Position numbers and translations under genes: made by a program
Source of the DNA: Neokomagataea tanensis
GTDB taxonomy: Bacteria > Pseudomonadota > Alphaproteobacteria > Acetobacterales > Acetobacteraceae
Assembly (NCBI RefSeq): GCF_006542335.1
Contig: NZ_CP032485.1
Location: 2,153,001-2,217,000, forward strand
DNA: 64,000 nt
Direction of reading: 5' to 3'
Notes under the pieces: generated by a model
Seen by the model: only the letters and a program-made list of their open reading frames with translations
Databases searched by the model: none
Told to the model about the DNA's origin: nothing
In this document: positions 26,582-36,894 of the stretch, piece after piece
How positions within the stretch are numbered: position 1 is the stretch's first letter
Layout: every line of letters starts with the position of its first letter

Positions 26582-28298
26582 TTATTTTCTTATAATATTA
26601 TCAAATAAATTTGTAATATCTTTTGCTCTCCCGTCAATTAGGCCTTTGGCAGTGTAGAGGGCCATATGTGCAACTTGGCTTGTATGGATATCGGGCGGCA
26701 TAACAAGCTCGTACTGGTTAGTTACAACGTCTAGCAGAGCAGGTCCGGGGATGGACAAAAATGTTTGAACGGCAGCCTCAAGGTCTTCGGGCTTTTCGAC
26801 GCGATGACTCCACAATCCAATTGCTTCCGCTACTTTACTGAAGTCAGGATTGACGAGGTTGGTGTAGCTGTCTAACAAACCTTCAACTTTCATTTCAAGT
26901 TCAACAAAATTGAGAGAGCTATTATTGAATACAACTACTTTTATAGGTAATTTTTCTTGAATGGTGGTTAAAAGGTCGCCGAGTAGCATTGCAAGCCCAC
27001 CATCTCCTGAGAGCGCTATCACCTGACGCTCAGGAAAAGCTTTCTGTGCCCCAAGTGCTTGCGGCATTGCATTTGCCATTGTGCCGTGAGAAAGGCTTGT
27101 GAGGGTTCTGTTGGCCCCTGTGGAGGGGATATGCCGTAACATCCATACCATCGGCGATCCGCCATCGGCTGTAAAAATAGCATCAGACGCGCTATATTTT
27201 CCTATTAAATGGGTTAAGTATTGTGGGTGTATTACTCCTTTTTTTCCATCAACAGCGCGTGCATTTAGTTTTTTTTTCCGCTTCGTTTGCTACGGATAAG
27301 CATTTATCCAAAAAGGTTCTATCTGAACGGTCTTTTATGAGGGGGAGCAAGGCTGAAATAGTTGTTTTAATATCGCCTGCCACCCCCAACTCAATCGGAT
27401 GTCTCCTTCCGAGATGGACCGGATCTATATCTATTTGGATTATATTCGCTTGATGGGGGTAATATTGTGACCACGCAAAGTCGCAGCCAAGTAGTAATAA
27501 TGTATCGCACTCAGAAACCGCGTGCAAACCCCCTCGTGTGCCTAGAACGCCTGTCATTCCAACATCAAAAGGGTTGTCGTGCTCTAGCCAGTCTTTAGCG
27601 CGTGATGTTCGAGCGAGAGGAGATTTTAATTTCTCAGCAAGGGCGATAACTTCGTGGTGGCCCTCAGCACAACCTGACCCACCATATATTGTAATGTTCG
27701 TTCCTGAATTTAAGAGTTCAGCGACGGCTTGCAGCTCTTCTGGGTGAGGCTGACTTACTGGCCGTGCGATATGGGGTTTAAACCCAGCTGACCCCTCTAT
27801 TGTTGCTGAAAAAATGTCGGAAGGGACTATCAAAACCGCTACACCACGCCTGGCAATTGCGGCCTGTATAGCCATAACAGTCATGCGTTCTGCTTGAGCG
27901 GGGGTACGAATTTCTTCACAGAAGACGGTGCCGGCGTCATAAATCTTCTTGAAGTCGACTTCTTGCGGGAATTCAAATCCTAATTGATCACGAGCAATCT
28001 GACTTGCGATAAGCACGACGGGGGCGCGGTTTCGGTTGGTTTCCCAAAGGCCGTTGATGAAATGAAGGCTTCCGGGGCCGCAAGAGCCGGCACACAAAGT
28101 CAATCTATCTGCTAATAAGGCTTCTGCCCCTGCTGCAAAAGCGCCCGCTTCCTCGTGACGCATGTGGACAAAACTAATGCTACTTGTCCTTATGGCATCT
28201 GTAAAATAATTCAAAGTATCGCCTGGGACACCGTAACAATGCTTGGCTCCCGCTTCTGAAAAGATGCGTACCATTTTTTGAGCGATTGTTTGCTTCAT
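26582..28298 (-). pseudogene. poxB: Pyruvate oxidase / quinone-dependent pyruvate dehydrogenase with a one-base frameshift
   Basis: The two frames together match PoxB end to end (about 571 residues; E. coli PoxB has 572). The N-terminal part has MKQTIAQKMVRIF, HMRHEEAGAFAAGAEA, AGSCGPGSLHFINGL and the FAD region VGMTGVLGTRGG. The C-terminal part has SHGTMANAMPQALGAQ and the thiamine diphosphate motif GDGGLAML followed by NNSSLNF. The frame breaks at nine T on the plus strand (27269-27277); eight would restore it, giving AEKKLNARAVDGKKG. PoxB is a peripheral membrane enzyme converting pyruvate to acetate and CO2 with electrons passed to quinone. ATG 28298 has GGGGA eight bases upstream. It may be intact in the real genome if the indel is an error. 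Confidence 0.88.
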
Positions 28299-28408
28299 TC
28301 TGGTGTCCCCTTTAACAGGGAATTTAGGTGTGGTGGTATAGTCTTTCAATTAAAAGGAAAAATATTTCTAAAAATGCACACGAATGTGATTATTATAAAA
28401 ATAATAAA

Positions 28409-29446
28409 TCAATATTTTATTTCCAGAAATAATTCAGTATCACGGTCAACAGGAATACCGAATTTCTTCCGGTGTTCATATTCAGCCCATTCTTTATCAC
28501 CTGGTGCAAGAAGAGTTTTGTCAGCGCTGGTGGTGGGGCTGGCACGTAACAACTCAAGATAAACTGCCAGGCCAGATTCAAAGTTTTTTTGTCCGACAAA
28601 GTGTGCTGGATTGAGTGCAATCATCATGTGACCCACGTTTTGCCTTTTTTCACCCTTCTGGGCTTGATCTGTGGATGCCATGAGAGGGTCAGGGTCTGCT
28701 CCCGCGAGAATTCCTGCTAGAATTGTTACCATGCCGGCCAAAGCAGCGCCTTTATAGCCGTAGTTCAGCCCACCTAAGGGTTGGAGAAAGCGTGCTGCTA
28801 ACGCGTTTTGCGTTGGTTGTCCTTCACTATCTAAAGCGACTTCTGCAGGTAAGGGTAAATCCAAGCTGCGATTGAGCTTTACGCGATTAAAGGGAATGGA
28901 AGAGGTGGACATATCGAGTAGCCACGGTTTCGCGTTTTGAACAGGAGCAGCCATTGCCAAAGGGTTAGTTCCGTGGAAAGGCTGTGATCCACCGGAGAGC
29001 GCTACTGCTGGATCGGAATTGCTGAAGACCAGGCCGACAAATCCCAGCTCGGCAGCTTCAAGCGCATAGGCACCTGCTGCCCCAAAATGCGTGGAATGAT
29101 GAACTGTAACGGCACCTATTCCCGTAACTCGCGCTAAATTTATGGCTTCCCTCATCGCTTGATACGATGATGAATGTGCCAAACCAAAATCAGCGTTAAG
29201 ACGGCCAGTAGAGGGGGCTGTCTGTTCAAACAGGCGAGATGGTGACTTGTTTACGCCGCCTTTAGTCAGCATATCGCAATAGTAGCGCGTCAAGCGTATC
29301 CCGTGGCTGTCAACGCCCAATCGTGAGGCGTGCATAAGAGCTCTGACGGTGTCCTGAGCATCATTAAGCATCGCTCCTGATGTGATTAGTTTGTGTTCGC
29401 AAGCGCTGGCTATTGTAGATTCAGGAAATTTTGCGGGGTGTGTCAC
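28409..29446 (-). CDS. Ldh_2-family NAD(P)-dependent malate/L-lactate-type dehydrogenase
   Basis: This 345-residue protein has Ldh_2 (PF02615) motifs: RLGVDSHGIRLTRYY, VTVHHSTHFGAAGAYA, FSNSDPAVALSGG, GTNPLAMAAP, LLDMSTSSI and LNYGYKGAALAGM. The family interconverts 2-oxo and 2-hydroxy acids (malate, lactate, sulfolactate, 2,3-diketogulonate, ureidoglycolate), so the substrate is not fixed. The start is GTG 29446 with AAGG upstream. It lies 13 bases after the dicarboxylate-type symporter gene and before poxB, suggesting uptake and oxidation of a hydroxy acid towards pyruvate. Confidence 0.85.
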   Translation of the reverse strand: MTHPAKFPESTIASACEHKLITSGAMLNDAQDTVRALMHASRLGVDSHGIRLTRYYCDMLTKGGVNKSPSRLFEQTAPSTGRLNADFGLAHSSSYQAMREAINLARVTGIGAVTVHHSTHFGAAGAYALEAAELGFVGLVFSNSDPAVALSGGSQPFHGTNPLAMAAPVQNAKPWLLDMSTSSIPFNRVKLNRSLDLPLPAEVALDSEGQPTQNALAARFLQPLGGLNYGYKGAALAGMVTILAGILAGADPDPLMASTDQAQKGEKRQNVGHMMIALNPAHFVGQKNFESGLAVYLELLRASPTTSADKTLLAPGDKEWAEYEHRKKFGIPVDRDTELFLEIKY

Positions 29447-29459
29447 GATTTATTGGGCC

Positions 29460-30740
29460 TTATCGATCTAGCTGGCTCAATGCGTTTTGAACCATTTTGC
29501 GGTCCAGTTTGCCTTCCCAAGCGGAAATAACGATGGGCGCCACGCAGTTTCCTGCTAAATTACCCAAGGCGCGAGGGATACCGCTAAACCAATCGACAGC
29601 GATGAGAAGGACTAAGCAAGAGAGGGGAATGGTGGGAACAGACGCTATGGTTGCTGCTAAAACGACGATAGCAACCCCTGGCACACCATGTGCTCCTTTT
29701 GATGTAATAAGAGCAGTAGCAAGTATGGATATAAATTGTATCCAGTTCAGGGATGTATCGGAGACATCTAGAATGAAAATTAGAGAAAAGCCCAGATAAA
29801 TTGAAAGGGCGTCTAGGTTTAATGAATAACCAGCCGGAACAACGACGCCTACAATCTGGCGAGGAACCCCAAGTCTCTCTAATTTTGTCATTATACTAGG
29901 TAAAACTGAATCTGAGCTTGTAGTGGCCGTTACGATCAATATTTCTTCCCTAAAGTAACGAGCAAATTTTACTGGATTTATGCCGAAAATTTTTAAAATT
30001 CCGCCTAAAATTATGGCTATGAATAGGGATATAAATAATGAATAATAAACAATAAATTTTATTAAAATTGAAATGGAGTGAATTCCATATTCGGCAACCG
30101 TTAAATATATGGCGCCAAATACTCCTAGGGGGGCAAGTTTGATAATTATTTTTACCATTTGAGAAAATAATACAGATAAGCTGTTAATCAGTTGCGTGAT
30201 CGGTTTTCCTGTTTCGCCAATTTTTGTTAGGCAACAGCCAGTTAAAATCGCAAAAAATAGAATTTGAAGAGTATTGCCGTCTGTAAATGCTGCAACGGGT
30301 GAGCGTGGCACGATGCCTAAAATGAATCCGGTTATGCCTTGCCCGCTAACTTTGTGTGCATTTGCAACATAACTGGCGACAATACCAGCATCGTCAGGGC
30401 TGGGCGTATAATGCATGCCGTGGCCTGGATGTAATATAAAAGCCCCGCACAGAGATAACCCAAGGACGAGGGTAGTCATTACTTCAAAGTAAATTAATGT
30501 TCTTCCGCCCAAGCGTCCTAGGGCGGAAAGGGAGCCAGCATCTGTAATGCCGCTCACAACAATACAAAATAATAAAGGCCCTACAGCCATCATGATCAAC
30601 CGTAAAAATAAATCGGTCAACCAATGAAAATCGTGTGCGTAGTTGGGGGCAAATATGCCGAAGAATAATGCCCCAATGGTCGCAGCGATAACTTGTACGA
30701 ATATGCCGGGCCGGTAAGAGTAAATTTTATAATTTTTCAT
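29460..30740 (-). CDS. Dicarboxylate/amino acid:cation symporter (DAACS/DctA-like)
   Basis: This 426-residue protein has 8 or more membrane segments and the DAACS re-entrant hairpin region ATTSSDSVLPSIM, then VVPAGYSLNLDALSIY, TSKGAHGVPG and the final helix motif DWFSGIPRALGNLAGNCVAP. It couples Na+ or H+ to import of C4-dicarboxylates or acidic amino acids. ATG 30740 is preferred because AGAG sits at normal spacing; ATGs at 30749 and 30767 are in frame. It is between the TonB receptor and the Ldh_2 gene on the same strand. Confidence 0.88.
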   Translation of the reverse strand: MKNYKIYSYRPGIFVQVIAATIGALFFGIFAPNYAHDFHWLTDLFLRLIMMAVGPLLFCIVVSGITDAGSLSALGRLGGRTLIYFEVMTTLVLGLSLCGAFILHPGHGMHYTPSPDDAGIVASYVANAHKVSGQGITGFILGIVPRSPVAAFTDGNTLQILFFAILTGCCLTKIGETGKPITQLINSLSVLFSQMVKIIIKLAPLGVFGAIYLTVAEYGIHSISILIKFIVYYSLFISLFIAIILGGILKIFGINPVKFARYFREEILIVTATTSSDSVLPSIMTKLERLGVPRQIVGVVVPAGYSLNLDALSIYLGFSLIFILDVSDTSLNWIQFISILATALITSKGAHGVPGVAIVVLAATIASVPTIPLSCLVLLIAVDWFSGIPRALGNLAGNCVAPIVISAWEGKLDRKMVQNALSQLDR

Positions 30741-30795
30741 ATAAGTCATCTCTTTGAAGTTAGGCATTTAGGCAAAGTTAAAACTGCTAACATCA

Positions 30796-33126
30796 TCAAT
30801 ACGTTAAATTGATTTTTGCGCCAACAAAGCGTGGTAGGCCAGGAATTACGCCATAAAATGTCGCTTGCGTTCCCCCCGATAGCCAATACCTGCGACCTGC
30901 AAGATTTTGCCCATAAACTGTAAGAGACCAGTGTTGTTTGGGGGCAGAGAGTGTCAAAAAGGAATTAATCAGAAAATAAGCAGGAGCGCGATAAATACCA
31001 CGGTCACCGATGTGCTGAGGTTGTGTTTGTGCACCACGGTAATTGTAGTCGACGTCAAAAGTTAAGTGATAATCTTTTAAGACTGGTAAGGTGTAAACGG
31101 CGGCACCTGCAAGTGTCAGATTGGCAAGCCCCATATTGTAGCCGCTATAATTTGTATAGACAGGTGACCATGTGCCTGTCGCCGCAAACTGAGCTGTAGT
31201 GGCGCTACGATTTAGACTTTGAAACATTGTGTATTTGCCATTTTGATACCCAAAGTTTTGAGTGAGGGTCAGTCCTCTTATTGGATGTGCTTCCATATCA
31301 AATTCGGCGCCATAGATGTAGGAGCGCGGGGCATTCACATACCCTCCCAGCACTCCGTATGGGGGCACTAAAATACTGCCAAGCAGTTGTTGGTCACGGT
31401 AGTCATAGTAAAACCCCGCTGCGTTGAAGCGCAAACGGCGATCGAAAAGCATGGATTTGAAGCCGCCCTCATATGTGAGGACAGTTTCGGGCTTGAATGG
31501 GCGTAATTGGTTAGCGTTTTGAGTTATGTTTGCAGAGAAACCACCTGGTTTGAAGCCTTTAGAGAAAATTGCATAACCCATAATATTCGGCTTGATTTGG
31601 TACTGCATCCCAAGCCTACCGCCAAATTGGTTTGTTAATGCGCCAGAGTTTCCATAATTTACAGACGAAGTTGGCAGCCCTGTATTTAGGTCGATATTAG
31701 TGCTCGTTACATTAAGCATGCGGCGGTCATCTGATTCATGATTGATGGCACCTATAAGCGTTAATTTTTGCAATAATTTATAAGTAACTTGAGCATATTG
31801 ATTAAAGTTCTGTTGGTTTTGGCGATACGAAGTCTTGTTTAGTGGAGTTGTTCCGGGACGATCAGAGCTGTCGTACCAGAAGTTTTGAGCCATACGAGAG
31901 CGACTGTAATACATGCCCAGTTCCCAGTGGAAACGAGCTCTTGGATCAAGGGATTCTAACTTCACTTCTTGAGAGAAAACATTACTCTGGTTATTACGAA
32001 ACATGTTTCCGTAAGACTTGACGGAGTTTGTCTGATTAGTCAGTTCGTGTTCATCAACCATCTCATACGCGCTTTGTGTCCATAGACGTGCAGCGCCAAA
32101 TTCTTTGGTAAAGCGCACGTTGGCTCCCCAAAAGAGATTGTCTTCACGCGGTTTGCTGTTGTTGGCATTAATCCCGATTATCTTTGCGAAACGCGGGTCT
32201 AGTCCCCAAGCAGTTTCGTAAATATTATTTGTTACAGGTATACCATAGGCGTTGTAGAGGTTATGCCCAGATGAGGATTCAGACTGGTCAGTGGTCCAGT
32301 GTCCTCCGAAATCGAGGCGAGTTTTTTCGTCTAGCTGCCAACGTAATTTACCGCGTAAAGCGCCAATATTACTATTGCCGTAACCAGACCCTTGGCCGTT
32401 GTTTTGAAACCCTCCGCCGGTAAGGGATTGCCCAGCAATGCGATAAGAAACTTTAGGAGAGAGGGGGCCTGAAACGAAGCCTTCTACTCTATTGCGTCCA
32501 TAGCTGGCGAAGTCTTCAGTTAGGCCAGCATGCAATGTCTGTGTTGGGTCTCCTGTATGAAAATTAATTTCTCCGCCTGTAGTTGATTGGCCATGAGTGA
32601 AACCTGAGGCACCGGGAGCGACTGAAATATCGTCCATGTCAAAGAGCATGCCTGTCGTCATAATGCTTACAGGGTATGCAATTCCATCCACATAAGGCAT
32701 GACCGACGGCGTATTATTCTGCGTGAAATCCATCAGTCCAACCCCGCGTAGCGCAAAATTAAGCGCGGCACTGCCAAAACTGGGCTGAATAGTTAGATTG
32801 GGGGCCACACGCACGATATCGGTTAATTGGCGTACGTTACGATTCTGCAATTCCTGACGAGAGAGAACTGTTTCAGAGTGAGCATTATGTTGGCCCGCAC
32901 TAGTTACACCTCTCCGAACGACAACCTGCACCGTTTCCTCGGTCTTTGCTGTTGCAGAGTGTAATCGAGCGTGCGGTTGGGTCAGGCTCTTATCAATAGT
33001 TTTAGCTGACCTCGCTTCCGCATGTGCACAAACAATCTGACCCTGAACCGTGGCGAAGGTTGTGGCTAAAAGAATTGTTTTTAAAGAAGAAATTTGAAAT
33101 TTTTTCACAGTCTTGGCCAACAACAT
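30796..33126 (-). CDS. TonB-dependent outer membrane receptor
   Basis: This 776-residue protein has a signal peptide (about residues 1-36) and a spacer, then the plug domain (SETVLSRQELQNRNVRQLTDIV). A 22-strand barrel ends with an aromatic-terminated strand (GLPRFVGAKINLTY). TonB receptors take up siderophores, cobalamin or large or rare organic molecules. Here the co-directional symporter, Ldh_2 and poxB genes suggest an organic substrate rather than iron. GGAG lies just before ATG 33126. The candidate GntR operator at 33161-33183 lies 35 bases upstream. Confidence 0.92.
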   Translation of the reverse strand: MLLAKTVKKFQISSLKTILLATTFATVQGQIVCAHAEARSAKTIDKSLTQPHARLHSATAKTEETVQVVVRRGVTSAGQHNAHSETVLSRQELQNRNVRQLTDIVRVAPNLTIQPSFGSAALNFALRGVGLMDFTQNNTPSVMPYVDGIAYPVSIMTTGMLFDMDDISVAPGASGFTHGQSTTGGEINFHTGDPTQTLHAGLTEDFASYGRNRVEGFVSGPLSPKVSYRIAGQSLTGGGFQNNGQGSGYGNSNIGALRGKLRWQLDEKTRLDFGGHWTTDQSESSSGHNLYNAYGIPVTNNIYETAWGLDPRFAKIIGINANNSKPREDNLFWGANVRFTKEFGAARLWTQSAYEMVDEHELTNQTNSVKSYGNMFRNNQSNVFSQEVKLESLDPRARFHWELGMYYSRSRMAQNFWYDSSDRPGTTPLNKTSYRQNQQNFNQYAQVTYKLLQKLTLIGAINHESDDRRMLNVTSTNIDLNTGLPTSSVNYGNSGALTNQFGGRLGMQYQIKPNIMGYAIFSKGFKPGGFSANITQNANQLRPFKPETVLTYEGGFKSMLFDRRLRFNAAGFYYDYRDQQLLGSILVPPYGVLGGYVNAPRSYIYGAEFDMEAHPIRGLTLTQNFGYQNGKYTMFQSLNRSATTAQFAATGTWSPVYTNYSGYNMGLANLTLAGAAVYTLPVLKDYHLTFDVDYNYRGAQTQPQHIGDRGIYRAPAYFLINSFLTLSAPKQHWSLTVYGQNLAGRRYWLSGGTQATFYGVIPGLPRFVGAKINLTY

Positions 33127-33160
33127 ACATTCTCCGGAGGGTATAAATCACTTGGTTTCC

Positions 33161-33183
33161 TTGCATACTAATCTAGTATACAA
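33161..33183. promoter_or_regulatory. Candidate operator of the GntR/FCD regulator
   Basis: TTGCATACTA and TAGTATACAA form a 10-bp dyad around ATC with one mismatch. The TTGTATAC half-site resembles sites of FadR-subfamily regulators. It lies between the divergent TonB receptor and GntR genes. Confidence 0.5.
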
Positions 33184-33272
33184 GTTGCAACAATGCTTTT
33201 CCGAAATGAAAATATAATGCGCATTTTCTTTCGGCGGGTTGGCCAAAGGCGCTACTTGTCAGCGAGAAATCC

Positions 33273-33989
33273 GTGGAGCATAAGACACTGATGGAGCTAT
33301 ATAAAAATGAAACTGAGCGCGCTCGCGGCCCAGCTATCGAGGAGCAGATTGTTAGAGCGGTGCTTTCAGGGCGCATTGCTCCGGGTGAACGACTAGGCGA
33401 AAAAGAGATAGGCGATATATTCGGCGTATCGCGCACACTCGTTCGTGAATCTATGATCAGGCTTAGTAGCCGCGGCTTGGTTGATGTTTTGCCTCGGAGG
33501 GGGTGGTTTGTAGTAGAACCATCAATAGCTGAGGCTCGTGAGATTATAGAAGCCAGGCGTACTGTTGAGATTGGCATGATTATCAGTCATGCGGATATTT
33601 CCCCAGCCGCAATTCAGCGCCTGCGCCTGCATTACGCAGCTCAAAAACAGGCGCTGGACGATAAAGACTTAGCAAGACGGTCGTATCTGTTGGGGCATTT
33701 CCATGTTCATATTGCTGATGTTTTAGGCAATTCGGTTTTAGCTGAAATTTTAGAAAACCTTACAGCACGAACAGTTTTGATTTCCGCATTGTACCAATCT
33801 GACGAAGATGCAAGCCATTCCTGCAATGACCATGGTGATTTAATTGATGCCCTAGAATGCGGGGACCAAGAAAGAGCTAAAAAAATTACCTATGATCACC
33901 TAACTCATCTGGAAAAAGCACTGAGTAATCGTACAAAAAATAACCGTGATGATCGTCTCGCTAAAGCGCTAGATTTAAAAAATTTCTAA
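33273..33989 (+). CDS. GntR-family regulator, FadR/FCD subfamily
   Basis: This 238-residue protein has an N-terminal winged helix (AIEEQIVRAVLSGRIAPGERL and IFGVSRTLVRESMIRLSSRG). An all-helical FCD effector domain holds metal-binding His residues (HFHVHIADV and a C-terminal HLTHLE). FCD regulators respond to organic acids and usually repress the divergent operon, here receptor, symporter, Ldh_2, poxB and idnD. GTG 33273 is the first start; ATG 33291 with GGAG upstream is possible. Confidence 0.88.
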   Translation: MEHKTLMELYKNETERARGPAIEEQIVRAVLSGRIAPGERLGEKEIGDIFGVSRTLVRESMIRLSSRGLVDVLPRRGWFVVEPSIAEAREIIEARRTVEIGMIISHADISPAAIQRLRLHYAAQKQALDDKDLARRSYLLGHFHVHIADVLGNSVLAEILENLTARTVLISALYQSDEDASHSCNDHGDLIDALECGDQERAKKITYDHLTHLEKALSNRTKNNRDDRLAKALDLKNF

Positions 33990-34174
33990 TCCGTATAGGC
34001 GTATAGTTCTCGTACCTCCAAACAATATATTCGGCATATTATCTCATAAAAATGGATATTTTTAAAATTTTATTTCTCCTTCTGTGGACTTTATAGAAAT
34101 AAAATGAAAAATTATCATCTCGATGAGCCTGCATGGGGTTGTCGCCGCTTTGCCCCCTTAAGGAAGTTTCTCGT

Positions 34175-35452
34175 ATGCTTGGTGATACAACAAAGACATT
34201 TGTTCCTCTTAGTTTTTCACAGTTGCGCGTTCTTGCATTGGCCTCTCTTGGCGGTGCTCTAGAGTTTTATGATTTTGTAATCTTTGCTTTTCTAGCCAAA
34301 CTTATTGCAGTTCATTTTTTCCCTTCAGATCAGGCAGAATGGCTCCGTCAGACTGAAGCTTTCGGTCTGTTTGGTGCTGGTTACTTGGCGCGCCCCTTAG
34401 GTGGGGTCGTCATGGCCCATTTTGGTGATACGGTCGGAAGAAAAAAAGTTTTCACACTGAGCGTACTACTTATGGCTCTACCAACATTGGTGATGGGCCT
34501 CTTGCCCGGTTACGGAACGATCGGGGTGGCCGCACCTCTTATTCTCTTGATGCTACGCGTTATGCAAGGTGCTGCCATTGGCGGTGAGGCCCCTGGAGGA
34601 TGGGTCTTTGTTGCTGAGCACGCTCCCCCCAATAGAGAAGGTTTAGCAATAGGGCTTTTGACGGGGGGGCTTACAGGGGGCATTTTTCTTGGGTCTATTG
34701 TGATTTTATTGGTTCATCAGTTGCTTTCGCCTGAGGAGGTAACAAATTGGGGCTGGCGCGCTCCTTTTATCATCGGCGGTATTTTTGGGTTTTTGGCAAT
34801 GTTTCTTCGTCGTTGGCTGGAGGAGACGCCTGTATTTCAGGATATGCATAAAGACAGAGAAGGCATCGTTGCTTTGCCGTTAAAAATACTTGTGCGTGAG
34901 TACCGCAGATCCATCTTAAGTTGTGTTTTAACAACGTGGACTTTAACTGCGGCGATAATAGTACTCATCTTAATGATGCCACCTTTAATGCAAACTCTGC
35001 ATCATGTTTCGTCTAAAGAGACTATGGTTGCGAGTCTTGCAGCAACTTTCTGTCTTACGCTTTCAGTCGTGGTTACGAGCTATTGTGCAGATATTTTCTC
35101 GATAAAATGCTTAAGTGTTGTAAGCGGCCTTACTTTGGTTTTGGGTGCCTTTGGCTTGTATGGCGCATTTCCACTCTTTCCGGATAGCCTAAGCATATGG
35201 GCCGCATTAAGCGGTTTATCGTGTGGTTTCGTGGGGCTCGTACCCATTGCCATGGTACGAGCATTTCCCGCTCAGGTGCGTTTTTCTGGGGTATCACTTT
35301 CGTACAATATTTCGTATGCAGTTTTTGGTGGGCTAACCCCGGCAATGATTTCATTGCTGACTCCTTATACATTGTTGTCACCAGCCATATATGTTTGTGT
35401 AGTATCTATTATTGGTTTTATTGCAATAAATTTAGCAAAACAGAATTCATAA
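34175..35452 (+). CDS. MFS transporter, metabolite:H+ symporter (MHS) type
   Basis: This 425-residue protein has 12 membrane segments, with the MHS motif GGALEFYDFVIFAF in TM1 and AHFGDTVGRKKVF in the first cytoplasmic loop. ATG 34175 has AAGGAAG eight bases upstream and is preferred over the longer frame from 34133. It follows the GntR gene in the same direction by about 185 bases, so it may belong to the same organic-acid regulon. It is only distantly similar to the MHS transporter at 8833-10254. The substrate is unknown. Confidence 0.85.
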   Translation: MLGDTTKTFVPLSFSQLRVLALASLGGALEFYDFVIFAFLAKLIAVHFFPSDQAEWLRQTEAFGLFGAGYLARPLGGVVMAHFGDTVGRKKVFTLSVLLMALPTLVMGLLPGYGTIGVAAPLILLMLRVMQGAAIGGEAPGGWVFVAEHAPPNREGLAIGLLTGGLTGGIFLGSIVILLVHQLLSPEEVTNWGWRAPFIIGGIFGFLAMFLRRWLEETPVFQDMHKDREGIVALPLKILVREYRRSILSCVLTTWTLTAAIIVLILMMPPLMQTLHHVSSKETMVASLAATFCLTLSVVVTSYCADIFSIKCLSVVSGLTLVLGAFGLYGAFPLFPDSLSIWAALSGLSCGFVGLVPIAMVRAFPAQVRFSGVSLSYNISYAVFGGLTPAMISLLTPYTLLSPAIYVCVVSIIGFIAINLAKQNS

Positions 35453-35680
35453 AATTTAATTAGTTATAAACATAAGATTAATTTTTTGGTTATCTAGATT
35501 TATATTTATAATTGATATTATTTTCAATTGCATTAATATAATTATATTGACGAATACTATGTCGAGCAATATATGACTAAATAATATAGTTATATATTGC
35601 AATATTTATATGTTTGACAACTTGTTGCGTGTTCATTCATGGTTAATTTAATTAATTAACTTTGTATGAAAGTGTATTTT

Positions 35681-36889
35681 ATGTCTACGGCACTTTATGA
35701 GAAATTAGATTTCTCGCGTATTTTCGAGAGTATTTCAAAAACGTCAGCCGTTCATGACAGCGAACGAAGGCATCTTAGAGAACATATACAGACTGTAGCT
35801 GACGCAGGTTTTACGCGGCTCCGTGTGCCGCGGAGGTTTGGTGGTGAGGGTGCTTCTCTCGTTGAGAGTTTCGGGCTTTTAAGAAATTTGGCCGAGGCCG
35901 ATCCGAATATTCCACAGATCTTGCGCGCGCATTTCGCTTTTGTGGAGGGATTGCGTCAACGAGGCTCTGAAGCACAGCCTTGGTTTGACATTGTGAATGA
36001 TGGCAAGATTTTTGGGGCTGCTATGGCTGAAAAATCAGCCTCTACTTCTATCAACACATTTCTATCGAAAACGCCGGAAGGGCTGCGTCTAAACGGGCGA
36101 AAATACTATTCAACAGGAACACTTTATGCCGATTGGATAATCGTTTGGGCTGCTGAGCGTAATGAGGCAGGAAAAGAAACAAGATTACGAATTTTAGTGC
36201 CGGCGCACTCTGAAGGTGTGACACGCCTAGATGATTGGGATGGCTTCGGCCAACGTTTGACAGGCAGTGGAACAACTATTTTTGACAATGTACATATCCA
36301 ACCCGAATGGGTTTTGGACCGCCTAAGTCAGGACGAACTACCCGCACATCCTTTTCTCGCGACATACTACCAGCATTTTCATTTGGTAACCCTCGCCGGA
36401 ATTGCTCAGGCTGTATTACGTGACGCTATCCAATTCGTGCGGCCACGTACGAGAGCTTTTGGCATACCTGGGCAGGTTATTCAGCGTAATGACCCCATAG
36501 TACAAAATGTCGTTGGTCGTTTGGCTTCTCTAGCATTTTCTACGCGAACACTTGTGGATCAAATATCAAGGGGCCTCCAAAGCGCAGAAGGTTTCTGGGA
36601 TGGGGGAGATTTAAACCACCCTGTCTTCGAACGGGTACAAGAAGAGGCATTTCAGGCGCAGCAAATTGTAATAGAGCAAACGTTGGAAGCAACGACCCTC
36701 TTGTTTGATGTAGGGGGAGCTTCTGCTACTTCAGAAACACTTGGTTTTGACCGCCATTGGCGAAATGCGCGTGTTTTAGCCTCTCATAACCCTAGTCTGC
36801 AACGCGCGCGTGAGTTAGGCGATTTGGCACTGAACGGCACACCTTTGTGGTCGCCCTATCGGCAAGCGCTCCGTCAGAATGCTGCCTGA
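35681..36889 (+). CDS. SfnB/DszC-like acyl-CoA dehydrogenase-fold monooxygenase
   Basis: This 402-residue protein has an acyl-CoA dehydrogenase fold and the pattern of the SfnB/DszC branch: TRLRVPRRFGGEGASLVE, LNGRKYYSTGTLYADW, FDNVHIQPEWVL and a C-terminal DRHWRNAR motif. These enzymes use reduced flavin and oxygen to oxidise sulfur compounds or act in sulfur scavenging. It opens a plus-strand run of organosulfur-type genes with the next gene only five bases away. ATG 35681 (MSTALYEK) is preferred over 35666, neither having a strong binding site. The substrate is unknown. Confidence 0.82.
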   Translation: MSTALYEKLDFSRIFESISKTSAVHDSERRHLREHIQTVADAGFTRLRVPRRFGGEGASLVESFGLLRNLAEADPNIPQILRAHFAFVEGLRQRGSEAQPWFDIVNDGKIFGAAMAEKSASTSINTFLSKTPEGLRLNGRKYYSTGTLYADWIIVWAAERNEAGKETRLRILVPAHSEGVTRLDDWDGFGQRLTGSGTTIFDNVHIQPEWVLDRLSQDELPAHPFLATYYQHFHLVTLAGIAQAVLRDAIQFVRPRTRAFGIPGQVIQRNDPIVQNVVGRLASLAFSTRTLVDQISRGLQSAEGFWDGGDLNHPVFERVQEEAFQAQQIVIEQTLEATTLLFDVGGASATSETLGFDRHWRNARVLASHNPSLQRARELGDLALNGTPLWSPYRQALRQNAA

Positions 36890-36894
36890 CCGTC

